Shown: one piece after another, positions 51,740 to 60,531 of the stretch
Layout of the letters: every line of letters begins with the position of its first letter
Position numbering within the stretch: position 1 is the first letter of the stretch
Assembly (NCBI RefSeq): GCF_008274695.1
Contig: NZ_VTOU01000006.1
Location: 1 to 64,000, forward strand
Source: Sphingomonas montanisoli
GTDB taxonomy: Bacteria > Pseudomonadota > Alphaproteobacteria > Sphingomonadales > Sphingomonadaceae
DNA: 64,000 bases
Reading direction: 5' to 3'
Position numbers and translations under genes: made by a program
Notes under the pieces: generated by a model
Told to the model about the DNA's origin: nothing
Databases searched by the model: none
Seen by the model: only the letters and a program-made list of their open reading frames with translations

Positions 51740-52425
51740 CGCACCACCTCGGGGTCCGCGCGGTAATTCTCGACCTGGAACCCCAGTGGGTTACGATAGC
51801 GGTCGCCCTCCGCCATCGGCGCATTCGTGTACCGGAAGGTGACAGTCGCGATCCAGTCGCTGCTCTGCGTGTCGGTATCGGTCTGGACTGTTCGCGTGAA
51901 GCGGACGTTGGCGACACGATCGTTGATGAAGGCAATATTGCGCACGCGGGCCTGCACGACCGCACCCTTGCCCCACACGACCTGTGGACTCGCGGCGTTG
52001 TTCGAGCTGAAAAACCGGCCCCAGCGTTGCTGCTCGCCTGGTTCAGACAGGATAGTGACGGCGCGGAAATTCTCTTCGGCCGCCGCCGGCAACCAGCTTT
52101 CCCGGGTCCGGACATATTGCGCGAGGAAGAATTTCGTGACCGCCTCGTCATAGCGCATCGGCTTCTGGGTGACGGTGGTCTGCACGTCGACGGCGCCCGT
52201 CGTCTGGTTGACCCGAATGATGTACGGCATGACCGTCTTCAGCGGCGCAAGGCCCGCGAGTGCGAAACCCTCCGCGGTTGCGGCAAGCAGGCCCAGGCCG
52301 GCCACCATCCAGGCGATGCGTTCGGACCGTAACGATTTGCGCTGACGGTCCTGATCCCAGGATCGGGCGTGGCCGAAATAGAGTTCGGCGTCCTTGGCCG
52401 GGACACCTTCGGTCTGATTCCGCAT
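51736..52425 (-). CDS. virB8: T4SS inner-membrane component VirB8
   Basis: 229 residues. A short cytoplasmic N-terminus (with the AELYFGHARSWDQDR motif) and one membrane helix (about 38-58) are followed by the NTF2-like periplasmic VirB8 domain (TVTQKPMRYDEAVTKFFLAQYVRTRESWLP...VRFTRTVQTDTDTQSSDWIATVTFRYTN). It is a scaffold linking inner-membrane and core parts. It starts 2 bp after the small virB7-position gene and overlaps virB9 by 4 bp. Confidence 0.93.
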   Translation of the reverse strand: MRNQTEGVPAKDAELYFGHARSWDQDRQRKSLRSERIAWMVAGLGLLAATAEGFALAGLAPLKTVMPYIIRVNQTTGAVDVQTTVTQKPMRYDEAVTKFFLAQYVRTRESWLPAAAEENFRAVTILSEPGEQQRWGRFFSSNNAASPQVVWGKGAVVQARVRNIAFINDRVANVRFTRTVQTDTDTQSSDWIATVTFRYTNAPMAEGDRYRNPLGFQVENYRADPEVVR

Positions 52426-52427
52426 GA

Positions 52428-52739
52428 TCAGCAGCTTCCATAGGTGCTGGGAGCCGTTCGCGCCGATGTCTTCTCGGACAAAGGAACGGGCGGGGGCGGT
52501 GTGCCGCGATCAGCTGGTTGCTTGATCTGCGGCACGGGTGGTGAGGCAGGGGGCGCCACCACGGCGGGGATGGGCGAGCCCGGCAGTACGCTCCCATAGA
52601 TGTTGACGTCGCGCAGGTGCTTGCCATTGCAGACGGGCAGTTTCTTCGGCCCGGAAGCCCCTTGGGCGAGCGTTGGGAGCAGCGCGATGACGATGGCCGT
52701 TCGTCGGAGCGCACGGACTATCGTGGACGGCCTCGTCAT
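52428..52739 (-). CDS. Small secreted protein in the virB7 position
   Basis: 103 residues from the ATG at 52739, preceded by AGGAAGGAA. A signal peptide (VIALLPTLAQGASG) is followed by KLPVCNGKHLRDVNIYGSVLPG and a proline-rich tail. Unlike classical VirB7 there is no lipobox cysteine after the signal, so lipid anchoring is not predicted. Two cysteines could form a disulfide. The position between virB6 and virB8 suggests a VirB7-like stabiliser. A longer frame to 53489 is antisense-like extension into virB6 and is rejected. Confidence 0.65.
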   Translation of the reverse strand: MTRPSTIVRALRRTAIVIALLPTLAQGASGPKKLPVCNGKHLRDVNIYGSVLPGSPIPAVVAPPASPPVPQIKQPADRGTPPPPVPLSEKTSARTAPSTYGSC

Positions 52740-52753
52740 TGGGTGTTCCTTCC

Positions 52754-53698
52754 TCATGCGCGGCTGACCGAACCGCCGCGCTGAGCGGCCCGTTCGAGAT
52801 TGCGACTGTTGCGAGCGATACGGCGTTGCTGGAACGGTGCCGCCATGGACCCCCACGCAGAGCCGGCGAAAGCGCCGATGCCGGCGGACGCGCCCCCGGC
52901 AATGCCGGTCGCGATCGAGGGGGCCTGGAAAAAGAAGATTGTGCCGAGGAAGATGTAGACTGCGAACAAGACCGCGCCGATCGTAACGTCCGGCGTCCCT
53001 TGGGCCGCTGTAAGCGCGGTGGCGCCGAGATCGGTGATGAGCGCTGTGATGGCGATGATCACCGCCATCAGGACGATGTAGTTGAACACCTGTCCGAGCC
53101 AACCGTAGAAGAAGCGCTGCGTGGTTTCGAACAGTGACAGTGCGATGAAAATCGGCCCGAGCGCGATCACGACAGCAAGCGCCACTTTCGCGAACACGGT
53201 TATCGCAAATCCGATTGCCGCGGAGAGACCTGCCAATCCGTAAATCGCGACTGCCAGCGTAAGCAGGACGAGCTTCCATGGGTTGATGTCCAGATAGGTC
53301 GCGGCCTCGGTCCTGATGATGAGAACGATGGAATCGACCTGGCCGAAATAATCGTCGAAAACCGCACCGACGCTGGTGATGGTCTTGCCCGCAAGCGCTT
53401 GGGAGATGGCATCCGGCATCCCGTGGAAAAGCGGGTCCGTGATCCACTCGGAATAAGCGACCGTAGTAGCCGCGACATAGAGCAGGCACAGCTTCACCAT
53501 CCGGTAGACGAGCTCGCCCCAGGGCTCGCTGACGATTCCGCGCATCACCATGTAGCCGAACAGGGCGATGTAGATGACTAGGCCAAGCGCCAGCGGTCCC
53601 CGCACGACATCAATGACGTTGGTGAGACGCTCGTTCAGGAAGAGATCGAGCTTACCGTCAATGTTGGTGTAGATATCCGCGAAGAGTGTGGACGCCAT
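52754..53698 (-). CDS. virB6: T4SS polytopic membrane protein VirB6
   Basis: 314 residues from the ATG at 53698 (GGGGAA upstream). At least six membrane helices and the TrbL/VirB6 region (YGLAGLSAAIGFAITVFAKVALAVVIALGPIFIALSLFETTQRFFYGWLGQVFNYIVLMAVIIAI). It forms part of the inner-membrane DNA path. A TTG 6 bp upstream is an alternative start. The C-terminus is basic and lies 15 bp before the virB7-position gene. Confidence 0.9.
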   Translation of the reverse strand: MASTLFADIYTNIDGKLDLFLNERLTNVIDVVRGPLALGLVIYIALFGYMVMRGIVSEPWGELVYRMVKLCLLYVAATTVAYSEWITDPLFHGMPDAISQALAGKTITSVGAVFDDYFGQVDSIVLIIRTEAATYLDINPWKLVLLTLAVAIYGLAGLSAAIGFAITVFAKVALAVVIALGPIFIALSLFETTQRFFYGWLGQVFNYIVLMAVIIAITALITDLGATALTAAQGTPDVTIGAVLFAVYIFLGTIFFFQAPSIATGIAGGASAGIGAFAGSAWGSMAAPFQQRRIARNSRNLERAAQRGGSVSRA

Positions 53699-53712
53699 GG
53701 CCAATTCCCCGC

Positions 53713-53931
53713 TTATTTATGGCCCAGCGAACGCTCGAGCTTGTCAGCGTTCTCGACGTCTTTTGCGTTGCTACACTCCTGAGCATTGGTGTGGGTGCCG
53801 TCGGCGCACGCGGCGAGGATTTCAGCGCGCAGCTTGGGATCGGACTTCAGGTCCGCCTTGCCGACCGGCTGTCCGCAACCACTGAGGAGCATGGCCGTCA
53901 GAACGGGCAGAATCGCCACGCTCCCCTTCAC
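53713..53931 (-). CDS. EexN-type entry-exclusion lipoprotein
   Basis: 72 residues. A lipoprotein signal (AILPVLTAMLLSGCG, lipidated Cys19) is followed by KADLKSDPKLRAEILAACADGTHTNAQECSNAKDVENADKLERSLGHK, the pattern of EexN-family proteins. These sit between virB5 and virB6 in many conjugative plasmids and stop a cell from receiving a second copy of the same plasmid. It overlaps virB5 by 4 bp. Confidence 0.85.
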   Translation of the reverse strand: MKGSVAILPVLTAMLLSGCGQPVGKADLKSDPKLRAEILAACADGTHTNAQECSNAKDVENADKLERSLGHK

Positions 53932-54644
53932 GGCCGACTACTCAGGCTCTGCTGAAGCTTGGCGAGGCCGGTTTCGTCATCTCGCTGCGAACGCAGCCTC
54001 GCCTCGGCGGCCTGCCGCATCTGAAGTGCCTGAAGCTGGACAGCGTCGTTCTGGATATGCGCATTCTCGACGCCAATCCGGGCCTGAATATCCATCACGT
54101 CCTTTGCATCAGATGCGGTGTCGAGCGATGATCGCAACTCCTCAAGACCTGTCGTCCGCTTCGTCGTGACGCCATAAGCTGCTTCGGCAATGGCGGCATC
54201 CCGCGCCGCCATTTCTCCATTGCGAGAAATCGAATCGCGGTTCGAGCGCTCGAAAGACGTCGCATCGGGGCGCAGCTCGGGAAGCTCGACGCGGTTGCTG
54301 CTACGGATCCGATCTGCGGCGGTCCCAAGGCTACCGAGGCCAGTGGTGTCGGATGACATGAGGCGCTGAATATCCCGTGCTTCGCTCGGCAAGAGGTGGC
54401 GAACGGCATCGGTGTTCAGGGACGAGGCAATCTGATTGACGTTCGTCAGTTTGTTGACGCTGTTGTAGAGCTCGGTTGCCTGCGAAATCTGCTGCTTTCC
54501 CTGTTCGATCATCGACAGGGTGTTCTTCACCGTCGAGAGCGTCTGCAGGAAGGTGCTGGAATCATAGACCGGGATGCCCTGCGCAAATGCCGGCATGGAC
54601 ATTGCCAGTCCGCCGACAATCGCCAGCGCTTGAATTACCTTCAT
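53928..54644 (-). CDS. virB5: T4SS minor pilus component VirB5
   Basis: 238 residues from the ATG at 54644, with an AGGAAAGGATAAGG ribosome binding site. A signal peptide (MKVIQALAIVGGLAMSMPAFAQG) is followed by a long helical domain (TFLQTLSTVKNTLSMIEQGKQQISQATELYNSVNKLTN...) and more coiled helices to the C-terminus, as in VirB5/TrbJ-type pilus-tip adhesins. A longer frame to 54752 overlaps virB4 and is not supported. Confidence 0.87.
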   Translation of the reverse strand: MKVIQALAIVGGLAMSMPAFAQGIPVYDSSTFLQTLSTVKNTLSMIEQGKQQISQATELYNSVNKLTNVNQIASSLNTDAVRHLLPSEARDIQRLMSSDTTGLGSLGTAADRIRSSNRVELPELRPDATSFERSNRDSISRNGEMAARDAAIAEAAYGVTTKRTTGLEELRSSLDTASDAKDVMDIQARIGVENAHIQNDAVQLQALQMRQAAEARLRSQRDDETGLAKLQQSLSSRP

Positions 54645-54648
54645 GACC

Positions 54649-57066
54649 TTATCCTTTCCTTCTGCTGGTGACCCGACGGCGCTCGTGAAAGACGGGCAGC
54701 CAGTCGCTGGGATCGTCGCCATGTTCGCGGCGAACCTGATCGAGGATTCCAACGGTTTCGGTGGTGCCCGAGAGGACGGCCAGTTCGTCGGACAGCCCGC
54801 CGAGATCGAGTTCCACGACGATGGAATCGTGACCCTGCTTGACCAGGAAGCGCCGGCTTTCGGGGATCAGATCGTTTCTGATGAGTTTGAACTCGGCGCG
54901 GGTGAGGCCAAGACCATCGATATAATCGACCTCCCGGCCATGCGGGTTGGGCAAGAGGATCTTGGTTGCGACCTGCTCCATGATGCTATGCGAGATGTCC
55001 GAGCGCAGTGCGTCGGCCGGGCTTTGCGTGCCGAAGACCAGAAAGGCATTCTGCTTCCGGTAGGTTTTCAGGCCGTCCTGCGCGAACGCGCGGAAGGCAT
55101 CATCGCCCAGCGCCTTCCAGAACTCGTCGATGTCGATCACGAGGCGACGGCCATCGAGCAAGGCATCGATCCGGTGGAACATGTACATCATGAGCGGCGT
55201 GCGGATCTCGGGATTGTCGAGGAAATCCGTCATGTCGAAACCGATGAACCGGGCCTCGAGGGTCAATTCGTCCCGGTCATTGTCGAACACCCAGCCAAGC
55301 GCTCCGCCGCGTGACCATTTCTCAAGCCGCGCGCCTATCCCTTCCGGATCGCGCTGTCCGAGCAATTGACGTAGCGCTAGAATAGACCGTTCTTCCGGGG
55401 GAAGACGTCCGATCGAAAGGATGCCCTCGTCGATCATCCGCTCCTGCGTGACGCCGAGCTGGGTGCCCGAGGGGGTCACCAGATGCCGGATCAGCCTGCC
55501 GAGGAAGACGATGTTGCCGGGGGTCTGCTCGAGCGCCCGGAGCGGCGCGAAGCCGGTCGGCACGCCGTTGCGCAGCGCCAGATACGTGCCTCCGGATGAC
55601 CGTACATAGATTTCGGCGCCTCGGTCCTTGTCGATGAAGATCTGCTGCGCGCCGGTTTTCTCGAGTTGCGCCATCAGAAAATTCTGGACGACAGTCTTGC
55701 CGCCACCCGACGGGCCGATGATCAGCGTATGGCCGAGATCGTTCACATGAAAATTGAAGTAGAAGGGGGACTGGGCCGCGGTCTTCATCAACGCGATGGC
55801 AGCGCCCCAATGGTTGCCCTCTGCCTTGCCGGCAGGAAAGGTGTGGAAGGGGGAGAGGGCGGCGAAATTGCGTGACGTGATCGCCGCCGGCCGCGCACGC
55901 CACGCAAAGTTACCCGGAAGCTGCGACCAGAAAGCGGCTTCCAGCGCCGGGCCTTCCCGCGCCGAGACCAGACCGGCATCGGCAAGCGCTGCCCGCGCCG
56001 TTGAGAGATTCTCGGCCAGGCGTTTCTGATTTTCACCGAAGACCGCGAGCGAGAAATGATGCTCCCCCAGGACAAAGCGATTGCTCTGCAGATCGTCGGC
56101 CGCGTCCGCCAGCTCAAGCGCCTGGCTTGCAGCGGCATCCTCGGTCGATGCCATCTGGTTCTGGCGCCGCCGCAGGCGCTCGGAGGCCCGCGCCTTGCCC
56201 ATGAACGCAAAGGACTGCGTGACGACGAACGCGAAATCCTGGCTGAGCAGCGCGTTCATCTGGCCGGGTCGCGTCATGGCCGGATATTCGCGGATACCGA
56301 ACAGACCGACGAAGCGGCTCGTATCATGCGCGCGCACCTCGACCGTCTCGCGGCCGAAGATCACGCGTTCCCCATAGATGGCGGAACCGAGATGGCCGCG
56401 GACCAGCGGCACCCTGCCGGCGCGGCCCATCATTACCAGCTCGAGCACCTCAAGCGGCTGGGAGAACATCAGGCCGTTATGCTCGTAGAGGTGCAGACGC
56501 CGAGGCCGGCAGCGTGCGAGGAGCTTCTCGATATCGCGCGCCTTGTCCTCGAAGCGTGCGAGCTCATCCTCGTCCACCTCGGTCCCTTCCTTGCGCGCCG
56601 ACGCCAGACGGCGAAGCAGCACGCCGGTGCGGTCGGCCGATCCCACGGACGGGCGCATGATCAGGGTGAGGTACAGTTCGTTGACGAACATCCGCTTGGC
56701 AGTGACCCGCGCACGATATTTTGCATCGAGATCAGCCGCAAAGGCCGAGCGGAACTCGCCTTCGGGATAGTCCGTGATCGGCCGGCGAACGATGTGGGTC
56801 CAGATCGCGAGGCGGTCGTCGGCAATGTTGCGCAGCGTACCGTTGAGCTTCTCGTGCCAGTCGTTGAGATGGACAGGGTCGGCGGTTTCAAACGCCATGC
56901 CTTCGAGCTTGAACATCATCATGAGGTCGCGCCCATCGAGCGCGATGACGTTCTCGTCGATATGGCGCGCATAGGGCAGGTAACGCGCCGGGTCGGCCTC
57001 CTGTTTGAGGATCCGCCATGGCGTGCGGGCTGTCGCTCCGCTCAATGCGCTGGCCCGGCTAGCCAC
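54649..57066 (-). CDS. virB4: T4SS ATPase VirB4
   Basis: 805 residues from a GTG start at 57066 that overlaps the virB3 stop. The VirB4 N-terminal domain (about 30-240) is followed by Walker A GPSGGGKTVVQNF near 450 and Walker B RRLVIDIDEFWKAL. The late motif FLVFGTQSPADALRSDISHSIMEQVATKILLPNP is typical of the family. It energises substrate transfer and pilus biogenesis. The frame continues upstream to 57207, but this only adds Arg/Pro residues antisense-like to virB3. Confidence 0.93.
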   Translation of the reverse strand: MASRASALSGATARTPWRILKQEADPARYLPYARHIDENVIALDGRDLMMMFKLEGMAFETADPVHLNDWHEKLNGTLRNIADDRLAIWTHIVRRPITDYPEGEFRSAFAADLDAKYRARVTAKRMFVNELYLTLIMRPSVGSADRTGVLLRRLASARKEGTEVDEDELARFEDKARDIEKLLARCRPRRLHLYEHNGLMFSQPLEVLELVMMGRAGRVPLVRGHLGSAIYGERVIFGRETVEVRAHDTSRFVGLFGIREYPAMTRPGQMNALLSQDFAFVVTQSFAFMGKARASERLRRRQNQMASTEDAAASQALELADAADDLQSNRFVLGEHHFSLAVFGENQKRLAENLSTARAALADAGLVSAREGPALEAAFWSQLPGNFAWRARPAAITSRNFAALSPFHTFPAGKAEGNHWGAAIALMKTAAQSPFYFNFHVNDLGHTLIIGPSGGGKTVVQNFLMAQLEKTGAQQIFIDKDRGAEIYVRSSGGTYLALRNGVPTGFAPLRALEQTPGNIVFLGRLIRHLVTPSGTQLGVTQERMIDEGILSIGRLPPEERSILALRQLLGQRDPEGIGARLEKWSRGGALGWVFDNDRDELTLEARFIGFDMTDFLDNPEIRTPLMMYMFHRIDALLDGRRLVIDIDEFWKALGDDAFRAFAQDGLKTYRKQNAFLVFGTQSPADALRSDISHSIMEQVATKILLPNPHGREVDYIDGLGLTRAEFKLIRNDLIPESRRFLVKQGHDSIVVELDLGGLSDELAVLSGTTETVGILDQVRREHGDDPSDWLPVFHERRRVTSRRKG

Positions 57067-57394
57067 GTGCGAAGCCCGGGCGCTTCGCCCCGTCGATCGG
57101 CAGGGGAGAGTAGGAGCTGCCGCCCCACCAGCCGCGGTTGCGGCAGCGCGCCTTGGTCGTCGTCCACAGCCACAGCAGTCGAAACGCGTTGGCGTCGTGC
57201 CGGACAATCAGTCGGGCAATCGCCAGAAACGCACCGGCCAATGCGAAAGCGTAGAGCGGGTTGCCGGTGATGATGAGGGTCAGGCACGCTGCCAGCGCGA
57301 TCGGCAGCGACGCCTCGATCGGTACGCCCAACCACATCGTTGGTCGGGTCACGGCCAGGAAGAGCGTCTCTTCCCTAAGCTTTTCGTCGTCCAT
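57059..57394 (-). CDS. virB3: T4SS inner-membrane protein VirB3
   Basis: 111 residues from the ATG at 57394. VirB3/TrbD pattern: LFLAVTRPTMWLGVPIEASLPIALAACLTLIITGNPLYAFALAGAFLAIARLIVRHDANAFRLLWLW, two membrane helices followed by a basic cytoplasmic tail. It works with VirB4 at the base of the pilus. It overlaps virB4 by 8 bp and sits 10 bp after virB2. Confidence 0.9.
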   Translation of the reverse strand: MDDEKLREETLFLAVTRPTMWLGVPIEASLPIALAACLTLIITGNPLYAFALAGAFLAIARLIVRHDANAFRLLWLWTTTKARCRNRGWWGGSSYSPLPIDGAKRPGFARG

Positions 57395-57404
57395 CGCGGC
57401 GCAC

Positions 57405-57746
57405 TCACGCGCCGCCGGTGATGGTATCGACGATCCACTGCGCGCTGAACACGATGAAGATACCGACAATGACCGTCACGAGGAGACCGAGGCTGGCACG
57501 GCCCGTGAAGAACATGAAGCCGACGATGACGACCGCGATCACCGCGATCGTCTTGGCAAATGTGCCGGTCAGCCAGGTCTTGATATTCTCGGCCATCGAC
57601 GTGACGCCATCGGCGGCCTGGGCATGCGCGGGGTCGCTCAGCAGCATCGAAACCAGTATGGCGGTGGCGACGAGCGCCAGCGTCTGGACGAAAGCGCGGC
57701 GACGTGGCGGGAGCCAGGTCGATATGGTCGAGGCGGAGATTGTCAT
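57405..57746 (-). CDS. virB2: Conjugative pilin VirB2
   Basis: 113 residues. A long signal sequence (FVQTLALVATAILVSMLLSDPAHAQA) is cleaved after AHA, then two hydrophobic segments (TIAVIAVVIVGFMFFTGRA and VTVIVGIFIVFSAQWIVDTI) joined by a short loop, the classical pilin layout. It overlaps virB1 by 4 bp. Confidence 0.9.
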   Translation of the reverse strand: MTISASTISTWLPPRRRAFVQTLALVATAILVSMLLSDPAHAQAADGVTSMAENIKTWLTGTFAKTIAVIAVVIVGFMFFTGRASLGLLVTVIVGIFIVFSAQWIVDTITGGA

Positions 57747-58426
57747 TCGGTCGGTCCTTCTCTCGATGGTGGTGTCCCGTCGCCAAACACCATCATCGAG
57801 GCGGTTTGGGCGCGTGCGGAAATGTCCCAGGACCGCGGTGCTTTCACCGCCGTCTGCACAATGCGAGGCTCCTGGATTGGCGTTTCGGATGCGGGTCTTG
57901 GAGGTGCGGGCCTGACCGAGGCTGCGCCGGTTGGCGCTAATCCCCTGATCGCGGGAATGATGACCGCAGAGCTCGCATAGACTCTCGCCACATAGCCGTT
58001 GCCAAAGCCACGGGCCTGGTTTCCGGTATTGTACATCGAAAGAGCAACGGAGATCGCGCGATCGGACGAACCCTGGGTGCGCGCCGCGTCAAGGAAGTTG
58101 CTCGACAGGACCCGCGCTGCGGCGGCGAGATTGCGACAGGGATCGAATGTGTCCTCGACCGAGAGGCCCAGCCATCGAAGATTGGCGCTGTTGATCTGCC
58201 CGAGGCCGAGGTCGATATTATAGCCCTTGGCGATCAACGACCGGGCGATCCGGGCGGCGGCGGCAGGCGTCGCGGGTATTTCGGGTCGGACGCCGCGGGC
58301 GTTAACGCCGATGGCCAACGTGTCGAACTTGCTTTCGGCATGCACGACGGAGACCAGTGTTTCCGGCGCGACCGAAGGCGCGCATTGTTGCGCGAGGGCG
58401 ACGACACTGGCCAGTTGCAGGATCAT
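57743..58426 (-). CDS. virB1: Lytic transglycosylase VirB1
   Basis: 227 residues. The SLT-type fold shows the catalytic Glu in VVHAESKFDTLAIGVN, GYNIDLGLGQINSANLRWLGL, and ALSMYNTGNQARGFGNGYVARVY, all hallmarks of VirB1. It opens the peptidoglycan for T4SS assembly. A disordered Pro/Ala tail follows from about residue 165. It overlaps the TrbM-like gene by 4 bp. Confidence 0.92.
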   Translation of the reverse strand: MILQLASVVALAQQCAPSVAPETLVSVVHAESKFDTLAIGVNARGVRPEIPATPAAAARIARSLIAKGYNIDLGLGQINSANLRWLGLSVEDTFDPCRNLAAAARVLSSNFLDAARTQGSSDRAISVALSMYNTGNQARGFGNGYVARVYASSAVIIPAIRGLAPTGAASVRPAPPRPASETPIQEPRIVQTAVKAPRSWDISARAQTASMMVFGDGTPPSREGPTE

Positions 58427-58785
58427 TGTGATCCCATTTCGGCTGAGTCCGGACCCGGCGTGAGGCGCTCGATATTGGCCAGCGAATAGGTTTGTTGCCG
58501 ACCATCGGCAAACGTCATCACGACACGGCGGCGGGTGGCGGAGTCGCGGTCGTAAACTCTCGTCTTCGCGACACCGCCGCCGCTACAGCCGGGAAAGGAG
58601 CCGCCGGTCGCCAGCTTTTGCCAAAGCTTGGTCATCGGGGGAATGCACGCGCCATATTGCGTCGCACCGCCCGGATTTGAGAGGCAAAGCAGAACCTGGC
58701 AGCCGAGGTCGTTGGCTCGCGCCGGAACCGCCTGGGCGGACATCACCAAGACCGGCACGGCAAGGGCAAAGCGCAGGCGCTGCAT
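58423..58785 (-). CDS. TrbM/KikA-like conjugal transfer protein
   Basis: 120 residues with a signal peptide (MQRLRFALAVPVLVMSAQAVPARA) followed by DLGCQVLLCLSNPGGATQYGACIPPMTKLWQKLATGGSFPGCSG, the cysteine pattern of TrbM family periplasmic proteins. TrbM-type proteins help pilus or mating-pair formation. It is the first gene of the transfer operon, 128 bp downstream of phyH on the same strand. Confidence 0.78.
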   Translation of the reverse strand: MQRLRFALAVPVLVMSAQAVPARANDLGCQVLLCLSNPGGATQYGACIPPMTKLWQKLATGGSFPGCSGGGVAKTRVYDRDSATRRRVVMTFADGRQQTYSLANIERLTPGPDSAEMGSQ

Positions 58786-58886
58786 CTGATTTCTCCGCTT
58801 TTCAGCGCCGCTGCATTAAAAATGCGCCGACCACTCTCCGTTGAAAATCACCTCTCTTTTGAACCCGGCGCGGCATTTTCGGGCAA

Positions 58887-58904
58887 TCCCCCCACAAGGG
58901 GGGA
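58887..58904 (-). terminator. Weak hairpin after phyH
   Basis: TCCCCCC-ACAA-GGGGGGA forms a 7-bp stem 10 bp after the phyH stop. There is no T-run, so any termination would be partial and lux-module transcription could run on into the transfer operon. Confidence 0.35.
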
Positions 58905-58913
58905 GCGCGCCGA

Positions 58914-59825
58914 TCAGATTTCGTTCGATGCGGCGCGCAACCGGCGCTGACCTTCCAGGAATTCCTCAAGCGCTTCCGCTTGATCTGGACGTAACGCATC
59001 GATCGCGCCGAGATGGTCGAAACGCTCGTCCCCGAGCAGAATAGACGGGCATCGCCCTTCGTAATTCCCCAGATTGGGTCTGTGCTGCTGATAGCCGATC
59101 AGTGCGGCCAGGCTGGGTGCGAACGTGCGCGCCACTTCAGGCGGATACACCAGCCATTGATTTTCGTATGGTTTCAGCCACCCCAGGCAGTAGCTCACGA
59201 TCATGCCCCGACGCACATCGGACGACTTGTTGCCGCCAGCGCCGTGAAGCGTCGAGCCGAGAAAGACAATCGCAGATCCCGGGCTGCATTCCACGGCAAC
59301 CGGCTCCTCGGGAGGCTCCGGATTCAGCGCTTTTGCGGCGTGACTGCCCGGCCAGATCAGGGTCGTCCCATTGTCAGCCCGATAGTCGGTGAACGGCCAC
59401 ATCACGTTGATCAGATATTCGATTTCTCCGGTCTGGCCGCCCCACATATCCTGATCCCGGTGTGGAAACTGCGGCAGGGCACCCGGGTGCAGTTCAAGTG
59501 CCTGGGCGAGATTGAGCTGGATCGTGTCACACCACGGGCCGAGTACCGCCTGCGCCATCTCAATGATCTGCGGGTGCTGGATAAACGCCGGCGCATGTCG
59601 GGATCGCTTGAGCAGACTCCCGAACCGTTTGGTGCGAGCACCATAAAATCCGCCTTCACAAAACGGCGTTGCCTCAAAATGAGGAGCAAGATCTGCGGCC
59701 AACAGACCGACGTCGCGCACCGGCATCAGGTTCGGCACAACGCAAAAACCCTCCGCCAACAATGTCTCGCAGAGCGAATGATGCGGCTCAGACCCGAGCG
59801 TCGCGGATGCTAATTTCGTCGCCAT
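58914..59825 (-). CDS. Phytanoyl-CoA dioxygenase-family Fe(II)/2-oxoglutarate oxygenase
   Basis: 303 residues. The PhyH iron triad is H122-x-D124 (FPHRDQD) and His194 (STLHGAGGN), with an arginine near 205 for 2-oxoglutarate. It lies 18 bp downstream of luxI in the same operon. Such PhyH genes accompany luxI in several sphingomonads. It may modify an acyl chain that is part of, or competes with, the signal, but its substrate is unknown. Confidence 0.85.
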   Translation of the reverse strand: MATKLASATLGSEPHHSLCETLLAEGFCVVPNLMPVRDVGLLAADLAPHFEATPFCEGGFYGARTKRFGSLLKRSRHAPAFIQHPQIIEMAQAVLGPWCDTIQLNLAQALELHPGALPQFPHRDQDMWGGQTGEIEYLINVMWPFTDYRADNGTTLIWPGSHAAKALNPEPPEEPVAVECSPGSAIVFLGSTLHGAGGNKSSDVRRGMIVSYCLGWLKPYENQWLVYPPEVARTFAPSLAALIGYQQHRPNLGNYEGRCPSILLGDERFDHLGAIDALRPDQAEALEEFLEGQRRLRAASNEI

Positions 59826-59843
59826 ATCATGATCTCCCAGTTC

Positions 59844-60458
59844 TCAGGCAGCCGCGCGATCGAGATCCATCAGCTGGATCGACGTGAAGATGCCGGATTG
59901 GCGCAGCAGGCCCGGTGTCGCCGGTGAAATATCTATCCGCATCGCAGACAGGCCGCGGTCGGCGCTGCTTGGCATCCCGAGCGGAAGGCATTGCCAACCA
60001 AATGCGAGGATCTGCTGAAACCACGCCCACTCAGCAACGCCGGTATATGTCGTGATGCCGTTGCAAAGGGCATGTTCGACCAGAGCGGACACGAGACGAT
60101 TGCGCGTCGCAAGTCGCTCGCGAGCCTTCAGCCGGCGCGCCAAGCAAAAGCGTGTAATCTCGCGGACCGTCGGGCCTGCTGGCGGGATATCGTCACATAG
60201 GTAGGGGAAAATTGTGTCCAGGATGTGCGGTCGGTCCGTCCGAAGCAGACGGGCAGATCCACAATGCTCGCCTGTCTCATCGGTCACGACAATATAGGTC
60301 GCTTCGTCGTCATCGAACTGGTCGATCTCATATCGACCGGCGAGAACGGGAATGTCCCAGCCAAGCAGATCAACAAAGACTAGCTTGCGTTCCTCAAACA
60401 TCGAGCGAAACAGGCGGTCACTCAATGCCTGTTCAATACCATTACTAATAACAACCAT
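59844..60458 (-). CDS. luxI: Acyl-homoserine lactone synthase, LuxI family
   Basis: 204 residues. All key LuxI residues are in place: Arg24, Phe28 and Trp34 (RKLVFVDLLGW), Asp46 and Asp49 (EIDQFDD), Arg70 (GSARLL), Glu100 and Arg103 (REITRFC). It makes an acyl-homoserine lactone from SAM and an acyl carrier protein. The acyl chain length cannot be told. It is preceded by GAGGAGG and a 16-bp dyad 55-71 bp upstream that could be its LuxR site. Confidence 0.92.
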   Translation of the reverse strand: MVVISNGIEQALSDRLFRSMFEERKLVFVDLLGWDIPVLAGRYEIDQFDDDEATYIVVTDETGEHCGSARLLRTDRPHILDTIFPYLCDDIPPAGPTVREITRFCLARRLKARERLATRNRLVSALVEHALCNGITTYTGVAEWAWFQQILAFGWQCLPLGMPSSADRGLSAMRIDISPATPGLLRQSGIFTSIQLMDLDRAAA

Positions 60459-60513
60459 AACGCACCTCCTCGTGAGAGGCCGTCAATCGAGCAGGTTGTA
60501 ATGAGCGGCGTTA

Positions 60514-60529
60514 TCCCCAGAACTGGGGA
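60514..60529. promoter_or_regulatory. Candidate lux-box-like dyad upstream of luxI
   Basis: TCCCCAG-AA-CTGGGGA, perfect 7-bp arms, centred 63 bp before the luxI start codon and just after the luxR1 stop. Confidence 0.55.
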
Positions 60530-60531
60530 GA

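Noticed and set aside
52740-53489. Long N-terminal extension of the virB7-position gene
   Set aside because: It overlaps virB6 in another frame and is Arg/His-rich shadow sequence.
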